Positions 16,045-24,303 of a DNA stretch of 42,634 nucleotides are shown piece after piece; within the stretch, counting starts at the first letter, position 1, and every line of letters begins with the position of its first letter. Origin of the DNA: Microbispora rosea (GTDB lineage: Bacteria > Actinomycetota > Actinomycetes > Streptosporangiales > Streptosporangiaceae); assembly GCF_900156315.1 (NCBI RefSeq), contig NZ_FTNI01000047.1, positions 1 to 42,634 on the forward strand. Reading direction: 5' to 3'. The notes under the pieces were generated by a model, which searched no databases, was not told where the DNA came from, and saw only the letters and a program-made list of their open reading frames with translations. Position numbers and translations under genes: made by a program.

Positions 16045-16830
16045 TCAGGGCAGCCAGGAGACTCGGCCGCGCAGCACGCCGTACCCGACGAAGGCGACCA
16101 CGTCGATCAGCGTGTGCGCGATGATCAGCGGCATGGTCCGCCCCCAGCGCTGGTAGAGCCGGCCGAAGACCACGCCCATCGCGATGTTGCCGAGGAAGCC
16201 GCCGAAGCCCTGGTAGAGGTGGTAGGAGCCGCGCAGGACGGCCGACGTCCCGACCGCGCGCCACGGCGACCAGCCGCGCTGCCGCAACCGGTGCAGCAGA
16301 TAACCGGCGACCAGCACCTCCTCCAGCACGCCGTTCTGGGCGGCCTCGGCGACCAGGACCGGGATCCGCCACCAGTAGTCCGGCAGGCTGTCGGGCACGA
16401 CGTTCAGGTTGAACCCGGATCGGAAGGCGAACAGGTAGAACAGCAGCCCGCTGCCGCCGATCACCGCCGCGAGCGCGGCGCCGCGCGCCGTGTCGCGGCC
16501 AGGCTCGCGCCAGTCGGCCCCGATCGTGCGCACGGACTCGCCCGACCGGGCCAGCAGGTAAGCCACGAGGCCCACCGGCGCCACGTTCACCGCGATCCCC
16601 GCGAGGTGCAGCGAGAGATCCAGCCACGGCCGGCCGGGCGCCAGCGAGCCGACGAGCACCGCGTGCTGGTCGCCCAGGTCCTTCGGCGCGGTCAGCGCGC
16701 CGATGAGGCGGATGAGCGACAGCAGCGCGCTGGCGCCGAGCGAGACCGCGAAGACTGCGATGATCTCCGGGCCGATCAGCCGCGGTGTGAGTCCCCGCAG
16801 GGCGGTCTCGTCGGCGATGGCGTCGTCCAT
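16045..16830 (-). CDS. CPBP family intramembrane metalloprotease-like protein
   Basis: 261-aa polytopic membrane protein with the ABI/CPBP glutamic protease core. Motif 1 is EEVLVAGY (Glu170-Glu171), motif 2 contains His204 (LRGSYHLYQG), and motif 3 is HTLIDV (His239, Asp243). Family members act on prenylated or membrane peptides, or in bacteriocin self-immunity. The Arg that usually follows the double Glu (EExxxR) is Ala175 here, so activity may differ. Seven or eight hydrophobic segments are visible. It starts 39 bp after the deacetylase-gene stop on the same strand and may be cotranscribed with it. Confidence 0.87.
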   Translation of the reverse strand: MDDAIADETALRGLTPRLIGPEIIAVFAVSLGASALLSLIRLIGALTAPKDLGDQHAVLVGSLAPGRPWLDLSLHLAGIAVNVAPVGLVAYLLARSGESVRTIGADWREPGRDTARGAALAAVIGGSGLLFYLFAFRSGFNLNVVPDSLPDYWWRIPVLVAEAAQNGVLEEVLVAGYLLHRLRQRGWSPWRAVGTSAVLRGSYHLYQGFGGFLGNIAMGVVFGRLYQRWGRTMPLIIAHTLIDVVAFVGYGVLRGRVSWLP

Positions 16831-16869
16831 GCAGGCAGGGTAGCCGCCCCCGCAAGGTCATCCGTCCCG

Positions 16870-17925
16870 TCAGTACGGCAGCGCACGCGACGTGAACGAC
16901 GGTGCGACGAAGGCCGCCTTGAACTTCGGGAAGGCGACCGTGTTGGGGTTGCCGTCCGAGGTGTAGCGGTCGGTGGGGTTCGCCTTGAGCCAGTCGAGCC
17001 ACGCCATCGAGCAGAACTTCTTGCAGTCGCCGACCTTCTCCTTCGACCTGATCCGCGGGATGCCGACCGGGTCGAAGTCCTTGGTGAACGGCGACGGCGA
17101 CGGGGTGTAGCCCGCGAGGAACACGCCCTTGTAGTCGTAGCGGGTGCCGCCGGACGTTCCCTGCAGCGCCCACTTCTTCTCGTGCGGCTGGTTGCCGTAC
17201 GGCAGGGCGAGCGTGACCGGCGGCGTCTTGATCAGCGAGGTGATCAGCGTCTGCCCGGACGCGACCTGCTTCTCCACCTGGTCCTTCGGCTTGCCGAGCA
17301 GGTTGAGGTGGTCGCGGGTGTGGTTGCCGATGTCGAAGTTGTGGTCCTTGAGCCACTGCAGGACCTGGAGCTGTTCCTCCTGCCGGGCCTTGCCGAACAG
17401 GTCCTTGATCACATACATGGTCGCCACCGGCCGGAAGCCCGGATGCTTCTTCGCGACGTCCATCAGGATGCCGATCGCGCAGTCCGGGGTCGGATTGCCC
17501 ATGCCGTCGAGTGTGAGCTGGGAGGGCGAGGAGTCGTCGAAGGTCAGCACCACCGGGTGCTTGCCCGCCGGAATGTCCATCTTTCCGGTGACGTACTCGG
17601 CCGCCGTGACCGGCACGTAGTCCTCCGCCGCGAGCCGCTCCAGCTCGTCGCGGAAGTCCTTCGGGCTGCGGTCGTCGCCCGGCGGCGGGTTCTTGACGAT
17701 CCGGTGATACATGATCACCGGGACCTGCCCCAGCTCGTTGGCCTTCACCTGAGCGGCGGCGGCCGTCTCGGACTTGCGCAGCGCCGCCCCGGCCGCCGCG
17801 TTCTTCTGCTGGTGACCGGCCGGGCTCGCGTGTGTGACCTGCTTGCCCCCACCGGCGGCGCAGGCGGAGAGCGCGACCGCCCCCAACGACGCCGCGGCGA
17901 TACCGGCTACCCTGAAGCGCCCCAT
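16870..17925 (-). CDS. Polysaccharide deacetylase (CE4/NodB) lipoprotein
   Basis: 351-aa exported lipoprotein: the signal peptide ends in a lipobox LSAC with Cys22 as the lipidated residue, followed by a flexible Ala/Gly/Gln-rich linker to about residue 65. The NodB domain has motif 1 TFDD (128-131), the metal-binding HTRDH (His202, His206) and motif 3 LALPYG (239-244). It therefore probably removes N-acetyl groups from peptidoglycan or another cell-wall glycan at the outer face of the membrane. The C-terminal part has two nearby cysteines (DCKKFCSM) that may form a disulfide. Two 9-bp direct repeats spaced by 21 bp lie upstream. A CPBP-family gene follows. Confidence 0.9.
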   Translation of the reverse strand: MGRFRVAGIAAASLGAVALSACAAGGGKQVTHASPAGHQQKNAAAGAALRKSETAAAAQVKANELGQVPVIMYHRIVKNPPPGDDRSPKDFRDELERLAAEDYVPVTAAEYVTGKMDIPAGKHPVVLTFDDSSPSQLTLDGMGNPTPDCAIGILMDVAKKHPGFRPVATMYVIKDLFGKARQEEQLQVLQWLKDHNFDIGNHTRDHLNLLGKPKDQVEKQVASGQTLITSLIKTPPVTLALPYGNQPHEKKWALQGTSGGTRYDYKGVFLAGYTPSPSPFTKDFDPVGIPRIRSKEKVGDCKKFCSMAWLDWLKANPTDRYTSDGNPNTVAFPKFKAAFVAPSFTSRALPY

Positions 17926-17984
17926 GGATCCCCCTCATCGGGCCGCGCGTGACAATGAGGGGCTCCTACCCGCGGGACGCGCTC

Positions 17985-18014
17985 ACATCACGCCACGTAG
18001 GACAAACATCACGC
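17985..18014. repeat. ACATCACGC direct repeat with 21-bp period
   Basis: Exact copies at 17985-17993 and 18006-18014 lie upstream of the deacetylase gene (as GCGTGATGT on its strand) and just beyond the manA stop. Two helical turns separate them, a pattern typical for OmpR-type or similar activator sites. The regulator is unknown. Confidence 0.45.
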
Positions 18015-18022
18015 TAAGTGAG

Positions 18023-19141
18023 TCACAGGTGGGGTTCGGCGCAGAAGGCGACGCCGTCCCCGCCGATCTCGACGGAGCCCTCCGACGCGGCGGTGAACAC
18101 CGACTCGCCCGGCCGCAGCTTGACCTCCGCGTCGGCCGTGCCCACGTTCACGACGCCTTCTGTGCACAGCACGATCCTCGGCAGGCCCCCCGGGAGCGCC
18201 CCGTCCGCGCCGGGCGCGATCCTGCGGAGCAGGAACTCCGGCACCGGGGGCACGTACGCGCCGTCGGCCGGCTCCACCGGCAGGGGCTGCGCCGCGGCGT
18301 CAGTGATCCGCAGCAGTTCCTCCACGTCGATGCGCTTGCCGGTCAGGCCCGCCCGCAGCACGTTGTCCGAGCAGGCCATGATCTCCACGCCGAAGCCGTC
18401 GAGGTAGCAGTGGAGCACCCCGGCCCCGAGGAACAGCGCCTCGCCGGGGGCCAGCGTGTGGCGGCGCATCAGCAGCGGCGCCAGCACGGCCGGGTCCTCC
18501 GGATATCGCCGGGCCAGCCGTACCACGAGCGCGTAGTCGGGCGTGTGGCAGGCGGAGGCCGCCCACACCACCGACTCGACCAGCTCCCGCCGGGACGTGC
18601 CCCCGGATCGGGGCCACTCGAGCAGCACCCGCAGCGCGGCGAGCACGTCGCCGTCGCGCAGCGCCGCGACCACCGGCCGCAGCGCGTTCACGTGCAGCCG
18701 CTCGACGAGCATCGCCGCCTGCCCGGGCGGCCGGAACCCGGCCAGTCCGGTGAACGGCGTTAGCGCGCAGACCAGCTCCGGCTTGTGCCAGGGGTCGGTG
18801 TAGTTCGCGTCCCCCCGGGCGTGGCCGTCGGCGGCCTGCTCGGCGTCCGGGTGGACCTGCAGCGACAGCGGCGCGTCCACCGCGATCAGCTTCATCAGGT
18901 ACGGCAGCCGCTCCCCGAACCGACCGGCGACCGCCTCACCGAGGGTCCCCGCCGGGTCGGCCGCGACCGCCTCGGCGAGGGTGATCTCGGCCCTGTCCCT
19001 GGTCAGCCGGGAGGACGCGGCCGGGTGGGCGCCCAGCCACATCTCGGCCTCCGGCCCGGAGGCGGGCCGCCCGGTCAGCTCGGCGATGGCCGTCCGGGAG
19101 CCCCAGGGATAGTCCTTGATGACATTGGTGAGCAGGTCCAC
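18023..19141 (-). CDS. manA: Mannose-6-phosphate isomerase, class I
   Basis: 372-aa zinc-dependent isomerase converting mannose 6-phosphate to fructose 6-phosphate. Zinc ligands are visible as Gln95 and His97 (SLQVHPDAEQA), Glu122 (HKPELV) and the His of HCYLDGFGVEIM. The N-terminus NVIKDYPWGSRTAI is typical of the family. The GTG at 19141 is chosen because GAAGGA lies at correct spacing; a longer in-frame start at 19198 would overlap the upstream gene and add non-conserved sequence. It is the last gene of the beta-mannoside operon, 35 bp after the beta-mannosidase stop. It takes mannose released by that enzyme into glycolysis after phosphorylation; no mannose kinase gene is in the window. 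Confidence 0.94.
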   Translation of the reverse strand: MDLLTNVIKDYPWGSRTAIAELTGRPASGPEAEMWLGAHPAASSRLTRDRAEITLAEAVAADPAGTLGEAVAGRFGERLPYLMKLIAVDAPLSLQVHPDAEQAADGHARGDANYTDPWHKPELVCALTPFTGLAGFRPPGQAAMLVERLHVNALRPVVAALRDGDVLAALRVLLEWPRSGGTSRRELVESVVWAASACHTPDYALVVRLARRYPEDPAVLAPLLMRRHTLAPGEALFLGAGVLHCYLDGFGVEIMACSDNVLRAGLTGKRIDVEELLRITDAAAQPLPVEPADGAYVPPVPEFLLRRIAPGADGALPGGLPRIVLCTEGVVNVGTADAEVKLRPGESVFTAASEGSVEIGGDGVAFCAEPHL

Positions 19142-19176
19142 ATGCGTCCTTCGGGCGTCAAGGGGGGGTTCCGAGA

Positions 19177-21582
19177 CTAACGGGGTTCGTTGACGCATCG
19201 GAGCACGGGGTGACGCACGAGCGCGCCGGGGTCCACCTCGCCGCCGGTGACGTGGAAGACCGCGGTCTCCCCCGGCAGCAGCGTGACGAGCTGGTCGTCC
19301 ACGGTCGCGCGAGGATCGAGCCGGTCGGGGAAGATCGCCAGCTCGCGCACGATCGTCCGCGCGGTCACCCGCACCCGCAGCCCGCCCTCGATCTCCTCGA
19401 CCACCGTGTCCATCTCCGCCGGCGGGTAGTCCATGGCCGGGTCCTCACTCGGGAACCGCAGGGCGCGTACGTCGTCGAGGGTGGCCACCAGCACCTCGCC
19501 CGCCGGATGTCCTGCCCACGCGCCTCCCTCGGGCAGCTTGACGGACGCCGTGCCCCGCGCCGGGACCGACACGTCGAAGCGCTCCTTGGCGAGGATCTCC
19601 CCCGCCAGGGTGAGCCGGTCGACGGCGAGCTCGCCCGACCACGGCTCGTCGGTGTCGTTGACGACCGCCAGCGTGCCGCCCTGGTCGCCCTGGAAGGTCA
19701 GCAACCGGTCGGCGTACGCGCGGCGCAGCGCGTACCACAGCGGCTTGCGCCGGCCGCCGCCGTCCACGGCCGCCCAGGAGGTGACCGGCCAGCAGTCGTT
19801 GAGCTGCCACACGATCGTGCCCATGCAGTGGGGCGCGAGCGCCCGGAACCGCTCGATGCCGAACGCCATCGCCCTGGCCTGGTTGAGCTGGGTGTAGTAG
19901 TGCCAGTCGTCGAACCCGTCCGGCCGGGGCAGGTGCTCGCCGAGGCCGCGCAGCAGTTTGAGGTCGCCGTCGATCGCCTTCTGGTGGTGGGCCACGCCCG
20001 GGGAGACCGGCGTCAGCGGGTCGTCGGACACCGCGGCGCGCAGCGTCGCGTACGTGGGCGGGCCCTGGAAGCCGAACTCGGCCACGAACCGCGGCGTGTA
20101 GGTCGCGTAGTGGGTGTAGTCGTGGGTGTTCCAGACCGTCCAGATGTGGACCGTGCCCTTGGCCGGGTCGTTCGGCGGCAGGTCCGGGGATCCGGAGTAG
20201 GGGCTGCCCGGCCAGTAGGGCCGGCTCGGGTCGAGCTCGGCGACGACCCGGGGAAGCAGGTCGTAGTAGAAGCCGCCGCCCCAGCTGCGTCCCTCCAGCT
20301 TCTCCTGCCAGCCCCAGTCGGCGTGGCCCTCGATGTTCTCGTTGTTGCCGCACCACAGCACGAGACTGGCGTGGCGGGCCAGGCGGGCGACGTGCTCGCG
20401 GGCCTCCGCCTCCACCTCCGCGGCGAAGCGGCCCTCCTCCGGGTATGCCGCGCACGCGAACGGGAAGTCCTGCCAGACGAGCAGGCCCATCTCGTCGGCG
20501 AGGTCGTAGAAGTCCTCGCTCTCGTATCTGCCGCCGCCCCACACCCGCAGGCAGTTGGCGCCCGCGGCGGCCGCCTGGGCGAACCGCTCGGCGAGGCGCT
20601 CCCGGGTGATCCGGCTGGGGAAGCAGTCGTCGGGGATCCAGTTGAAGCCCTTGACGAAGACGGGCTTGCCGTTGACCACAAAGGTGAACGCGTCATCGGT
20701 CCGGTCCAGCTCGACCGACCGGAATCCGATCCTGCCCGTCCACTCCTGGTCCTCCAGCCGGACCACGAGGTCGTACAGGGGCTGCTCGCCGTACCCGCGC
20801 GGCCACCACAGGTCGGGGTCCGGCACGGCCAGCGTGACGACCGTCCGCCGCTGCCCGGCTGCGACGGTGACGCTCTCGGTCACGCCCGCGACCGACGCCG
20901 AGAGGGTGAGGGGCCGCTCGGCGGCGCGCTCGACCGCGACGTACACCTCGACCGTGCCGTCCGCCGCGGCGAGGGGGCGCACCTCGGCGATGCGGGCGGT
21001 GCTCCAGGTCTCGATGCCGATGGGCCGCCAGATCCCGGCGGTGACCACCGTCGGTCCCCAGTCCCAGCCGAAGTTGCAGGCCATCTTCCTGATGAACTGG
21101 TACGGCTCGGCGTACGCGCCGGGGCGGTCGCCGAGGGCCGCCCTCTGCGCCTCCGCGTACCCGTACGGCGGGTCGAACAGGATCTTGAGCGTGTTCTCGC
21201 CCTCGCTCAGCAGGTGCCGCACGGGGAACCGGTACGACCGGTGCATGTTGGCCGTCGTGCCGATCTCGACGCCGTTGAGCACGAGCGTGGCGGCCGTGTC
21301 GAGCCCCTCGCAGACGAGGTCCGCCCGGTCGTCGTCGGCGCCGTCCCCCGCTGACTCCCACACGAAGATGGTCTCGTACGACCATGCCGTACGGCCGATC
21401 CAGGTCAGCCGGTCCTCGTTGTCGTCCAGGTACGGATCCTCGATCAGCCCGGCGGCGAGCAGGTCGGTGTGGACGCAACCGGGAACGGCCGCGGGCAGTC
21501 CCGCGACCACCGGCCGGAGCTGCCCGGTCGACGACACGGCGGTGACGGTCCACCCGTCGTGCAGGGGACGGTACGAGCTCAC
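19177..21582 (-). CDS. Beta-mannosidase, glycoside hydrolase family 2
   Basis: 801-aa GH2 enzyme cleaving terminal beta-D-mannosyl residues from manno-oligosaccharides. The sugar-binding N-terminal domain includes DRLTWIGRTAWSYE and NFGWDWGPTVVTAGIW, characteristic of beta-mannosidases. The (beta/alpha)8 domain has VKGFNWIPDDCFPSR and LRVWGGGRYESEDFYD. The acid/base is Glu415 in CGNNENIEGH and the nucleophile is Glu502 in VAEFGFQ. There is no signal peptide, so it acts in the cytoplasm on imported oligosaccharides. The GTG start overlaps the preceding ATPase gene by 4 bp. Coupling with the Opp-type importer upstream and manA downstream defines the pathway. Confidence 0.93.
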   Translation of the reverse strand: MSSYRPLHDGWTVTAVSSTGQLRPVVAGLPAAVPGCVHTDLLAAGLIEDPYLDDNEDRLTWIGRTAWSYETIFVWESAGDGADDDRADLVCEGLDTAATLVLNGVEIGTTANMHRSYRFPVRHLLSEGENTLKILFDPPYGYAEAQRAALGDRPGAYAEPYQFIRKMACNFGWDWGPTVVTAGIWRPIGIETWSTARIAEVRPLAAADGTVEVYVAVERAAERPLTLSASVAGVTESVTVAAGQRRTVVTLAVPDPDLWWPRGYGEQPLYDLVVRLEDQEWTGRIGFRSVELDRTDDAFTFVVNGKPVFVKGFNWIPDDCFPSRITRERLAERFAQAAAAGANCLRVWGGGRYESEDFYDLADEMGLLVWQDFPFACAAYPEEGRFAAEVEAEAREHVARLARHASLVLWCGNNENIEGHADWGWQEKLEGRSWGGGFYYDLLPRVVAELDPSRPYWPGSPYSGSPDLPPNDPAKGTVHIWTVWNTHDYTHYATYTPRFVAEFGFQGPPTYATLRAAVSDDPLTPVSPGVAHHQKAIDGDLKLLRGLGEHLPRPDGFDDWHYYTQLNQARAMAFGIERFRALAPHCMGTIVWQLNDCWPVTSWAAVDGGGRRKPLWYALRRAYADRLLTFQGDQGGTLAVVNDTDEPWSGELAVDRLTLAGEILAKERFDVSVPARGTASVKLPEGGAWAGHPAGEVLVATLDDVRALRFPSEDPAMDYPPAEMDTVVEEIEGGLRVRVTARTIVRELAIFPDRLDPRATVDDQLVTLLPGETAVFHVTGGEVDPGALVRHPVLRCVNEPR

Positions 21583-22490
21583 GCTTTCTCCTTATCGGCG
21601 CACGCCACATAGTGATCACTGTCGATCTCGGCCAGCCCGGGGCGGGTCCGGCTCTCCTGCGGCGCCTCGTGGTACGCGCACGGCACGTCCTCGACGGCGT
21701 CCGTCATCTCGGCGTCCGTCCACTTGGCGTGCAGCCGGGGGACCGAGGCCAGCAGCGAGCGCGTGTAGGGATGAGCGGGGCTGCCGAAGACGAGGTCCGT
21801 CCGGCCCATCTCCACGATCTTCCCGTGCCGCAGCACCACGGTCCTGTCGCTGACGTAGTTGCCGAGCGACAGGTCGTGCGTGACGAACAGGATGCCGAGG
21901 CCGCGCGCCCGCAGGTCGGCGAGCAGGTTGAGCACGTCGATGCGGGTCGACGCGTCGAGCATGCTGATGATCTCGTCGGCGACCAGCAGCCGGATGTCGA
22001 GGAGCACCGCCCGGGCGATCAGCATGCGCTGGAGCTGCCCGCCGCTGAGCTGATGGGGATACTTGCCGAGCACGTTGCCGGGGTCGAGCCGCACGCTCTC
22101 CAGCGCGCCCTCCACGCGCTTTCGCCACTCGTCCGCGCCGGCCCTGGGGAAGTACTGCTCCTTGATCATCGCGAACACGCGGTCGGCGCGGAAGACGGGG
22201 TTGTAGCAGCTGAAGGGGTCCTGGAAGACGCCCTGCACCTGCCGGTAGTACTCCTTGCGGTCCTTGATCGAGGTGATGTCCCTGCCGTCCAGGGTGATCG
22301 TGCCGCCGCTGACGGACGCCAGGCGCAGGATCATCCGGCCGAGCGTGCTCTTGCCGCTGCCGCTCTCCCCGATGAGCGAGACCACCTCCCCCTCGCCGAC
22401 CTCGAAGCTCACGTCGGAGACGGCCTTCAGCTCGCGCCCGCCGAACGCGCCGACGCGGTAGACCTTGGACACACCGTCGAGCTTGAGCAT
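21579..22490 (-). CDS. Opp/Dpp-type ABC transporter ATP-binding protein (DppF-like)
   Basis: 303-aa ATPase of the oligopeptide/nickel/oligosaccharide importer class. Walker A is GESGSGKST, the signature is LSGGQLQRM, Walker B is LLVADEIISMLDAS (the Pro after the Glu is Ile), and the H-loop is VTHDLS. After the signature the QGVFQDPFSCYNPV Q-loop region is typical of this class. The substrate is inferred to be beta-mannosides from the flanking binding protein and beta-mannosidase genes, not from this protein. Its ATG follows the stop of the other ATPase gene directly, with no spacer. Confidence 0.9.
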   Translation of the reverse strand: MLKLDGVSKVYRVGAFGGRELKAVSDVSFEVGEGEVVSLIGESGSGKSTLGRMILRLASVSGGTITLDGRDITSIKDRKEYYRQVQGVFQDPFSCYNPVFRADRVFAMIKEQYFPRAGADEWRKRVEGALESVRLDPGNVLGKYPHQLSGGQLQRMLIARAVLLDIRLLVADEIISMLDASTRIDVLNLLADLRARGLGILFVTHDLSLGNYVSDRTVVLRHGKIVEMGRTDLVFGSPAHPYTRSLLASVPRLHAKWTDAEMTDAVEDVPCAYHEAPQESRTRPGLAEIDSDHYVACADKEKA

Positions 22491-23435
22491 CTATTCGGCC
22501 TTCCAGCAGGCGACGAGGTGGCCCGGGGCCACCTCGGCGAACGGCGGCTGCTCGGCGCACTGGTCGAACGCGAGCGGGCAGCGGTCCCTGAACCGGCATC
22601 CCCCGGGCGGCTTGAGCAGGGACGGCGGACTGCCGGGGATCCCCGCCAGCCGGCGGTCCTCGTAGCGCACCCCCACCTCGGGCAGCGCGGAGACGAGCTG
22701 CTGGGTGTACGGATGCCTCGGGGCGGTGACGAGCACGTCGGCCGGGGCCTTCTCCGCCAGCCGCCCGGCGTACATCACCATGATCGAGTCGGCGATCTGG
22801 TAGACGAGCGAGATGTCGTGGGTGACCACCATCATGCTCGTGACGAGGCCGCGGTCGCGGAACCCGAGCAGCGTCGTGGCCACGGCCTTCTGGCTCGACA
22901 CGTCGAGCGCGGAGGTGACCTCGTCGGCGATCAGCAGCGAGGGGTTCAGCAGCGTGGAGACCACCATGACCACCCGCTGCTTCATGCCGCCGGACAGCTC
23001 GATCGGATAGCGGTCGAGCACGTCCTTCGACAGGCCCACCAGCTCCAGCCGCCGCTCCAGCTCGGCCCGGTCCGGCCGCTCGCCGCGCGAGTCCAGCAGC
23101 TCGCCGACCATCCTGCCGATCTTCCTGGTCGGGTTGAGCGCGCTCATCGAATACTGCGGGATGAGCGACACCTTCCGGAAGCGGAACTCGTCCATCGCGT
23201 CGTCGTCCGACAGCGGCATCGCGGCGCCGTCCAGCTCGACGGTGCCGCCGACGTGCCGCATGCGGCCGTCCAGGCGGATGAGGCTCTTGGCGAGCGTGGA
23301 CTTGCCCGAGCCGGACTCCCCGGCCAGGCCCATGATCTCGCCGTCGGCGACGGAGAACGTGACGCCGTCGAGCGCCTTCACCTCGCCGCGCAGCGTCCGG
23401 TAGTAGACCCGGAGGTCGGTGACATTCAGCGCCAC
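22491..23435 (-). CDS. Opp/Dpp-type ABC transporter ATP-binding protein (DppD-like)
   Basis: 314-aa ATPase partner of the DppF-like protein. Walker A is GESGSGKST, the signature is LSGGMKQRV, Walker B is LLIADEVTSALDVSS, and the H-loop is VTHDIS. The C-terminal oligopeptide-type extension includes paired cysteines in CRFRDRCPLAFDQC, a feature of the oligo_HPY region. The GTG start follows the permease stop by one base. Together with the DppF-like ATPase and two permeases it drives import of the ligand captured by the lipoprotein encoded at 25360-27135. Confidence 0.9.
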   Translation of the reverse strand: MALNVTDLRVYYRTLRGEVKALDGVTFSVADGEIMGLAGESGSGKSTLAKSLIRLDGRMRHVGGTVELDGAAMPLSDDDAMDEFRFRKVSLIPQYSMSALNPTRKIGRMVGELLDSRGERPDRAELERRLELVGLSKDVLDRYPIELSGGMKQRVVMVVSTLLNPSLLIADEVTSALDVSSQKAVATTLLGFRDRGLVTSMMVVTHDISLVYQIADSIMVMYAGRLAEKAPADVLVTAPRHPYTQQLVSALPEVGVRYEDRRLAGIPGSPPSLLKPPGGCRFRDRCPLAFDQCAEQPPFAEVAPGHLVACWKAE

Positions 23436-23436
23436 G

Positions 23437-24303
23437 TCACATCTCCCTCAGCTTCGGGTTGAACACCTCGTCCAGCCCGACGTTCATGACGTAGAGCGCG
23501 CCGACGATCGCCGTGATGCCGGCGCCCGGAGGGATGAACCACCACCACAGGCCGAGCTGCAGCGCGCTCCACCGCGCGGCGTTGTTGAGCATCAGGCCGA
23601 GCGAGACCCCCTCGGTGGGTCCGAGGCCGATGAAGTCGAGCGAGGCGGCGATCAGGATCGCGCTGCCGAACAGCAGGATGAACGTCAGGAACAGGTACGA
23701 GCTCATGTTGGGCGCGATCTCCCGGAGGATGATCCTCGGGGTGCGCACCCCGCTCAGCCGGGCGAGGTCGACGAAGTCGCGCGAGCGCAGCGAGAACGTC
23801 TGCGCCCTGATCGCCCGCGCCGCCCACGGCCACGAGGTCAGCCCGATGAACAGCGCCTGCACGCCGATGCTGCGCACCCCCAGGTAGGCGTTGACGATCA
23901 GCAGCACGACCAGCGCGGGCAGCACGAGCACGATGTTGGTGAGCATGGTGAGCAGTTCGTCGACCCACCCGCCGCGGTAGCCCGCGACGAACCCCACGAC
24001 CATGCCGACGGCCGCCGCCAGCACGCCACCGAGCACGCCCACGAGGAACGTGGCGCGCAGGCCGTACAGGAACTGGGCGAAGACGTCCTGGCCGAAGGTG
24101 GTCGTGCCGAACCAGAACTCCCCCGACGGCGCGGCCATGGGCGGCCCGACGTAGTCGTTCGGTCCGTGGTCGAACATCAGCGGCCCTGCCAGGCCGGCCA
24201 CGAGGAACACGAGGATGACGACCGTGCCGGCGACCAGCTTGCGGTTGCGCAGCGCGAAGTGCAGCGCCTCGTATCTCACACCGCTTCTCTCAGCGCTACT
24301 CAC
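23437..24303 (-). CDS. Opp/Dpp-type ABC transporter permease (DppC-like)
   Basis: 288-aa permease with the DppC-type N-terminal helix (RNRKLVAGTVVILVFLVAGL), an extracellular segment (PSGEFWFGTTTFGQDVFAQFL), and five further helices. The EAA-loop region is near RIILREIAPNMSSYLF. The GTG start overlaps the DppB-like stop by 4 bp. The WFGTTTFGQDVF motif is a standard hallmark of the family (GTDxxGRD in peptide importers; a variant here). Confidence 0.9.
   Translation of the reverse strand: MSSAERSGVRYEALHFALRNRKLVAGTVVILVFLVAGLAGPLMFDHGPNDYVGPPMAAPSGEFWFGTTTFGQDVFAQFLYGLRATFLVGVLGGVLAAAVGMVVGFVAGYRGGWVDELLTMLTNIVLVLPALVVLLIVNAYLGVRSIGVQALFIGLTSWPWAARAIRAQTFSLRSRDFVDLARLSGVRTPRIILREIAPNMSSYLFLTFILLFGSAILIAASLDFIGLGPTEGVSLGLMLNNAARWSALQLGLWWWFIPPGAGITAIVGALYVMNVGLDEVFNPKLREM

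Noticed and set aside
15955..17952. Very long plus- and minus-strand frames over the CPBP and deacetylase genes
   Set aside because: Both are shadows. The true genes at 16045-16830 and 16870-17925 have clear motifs and an intergenic gap.
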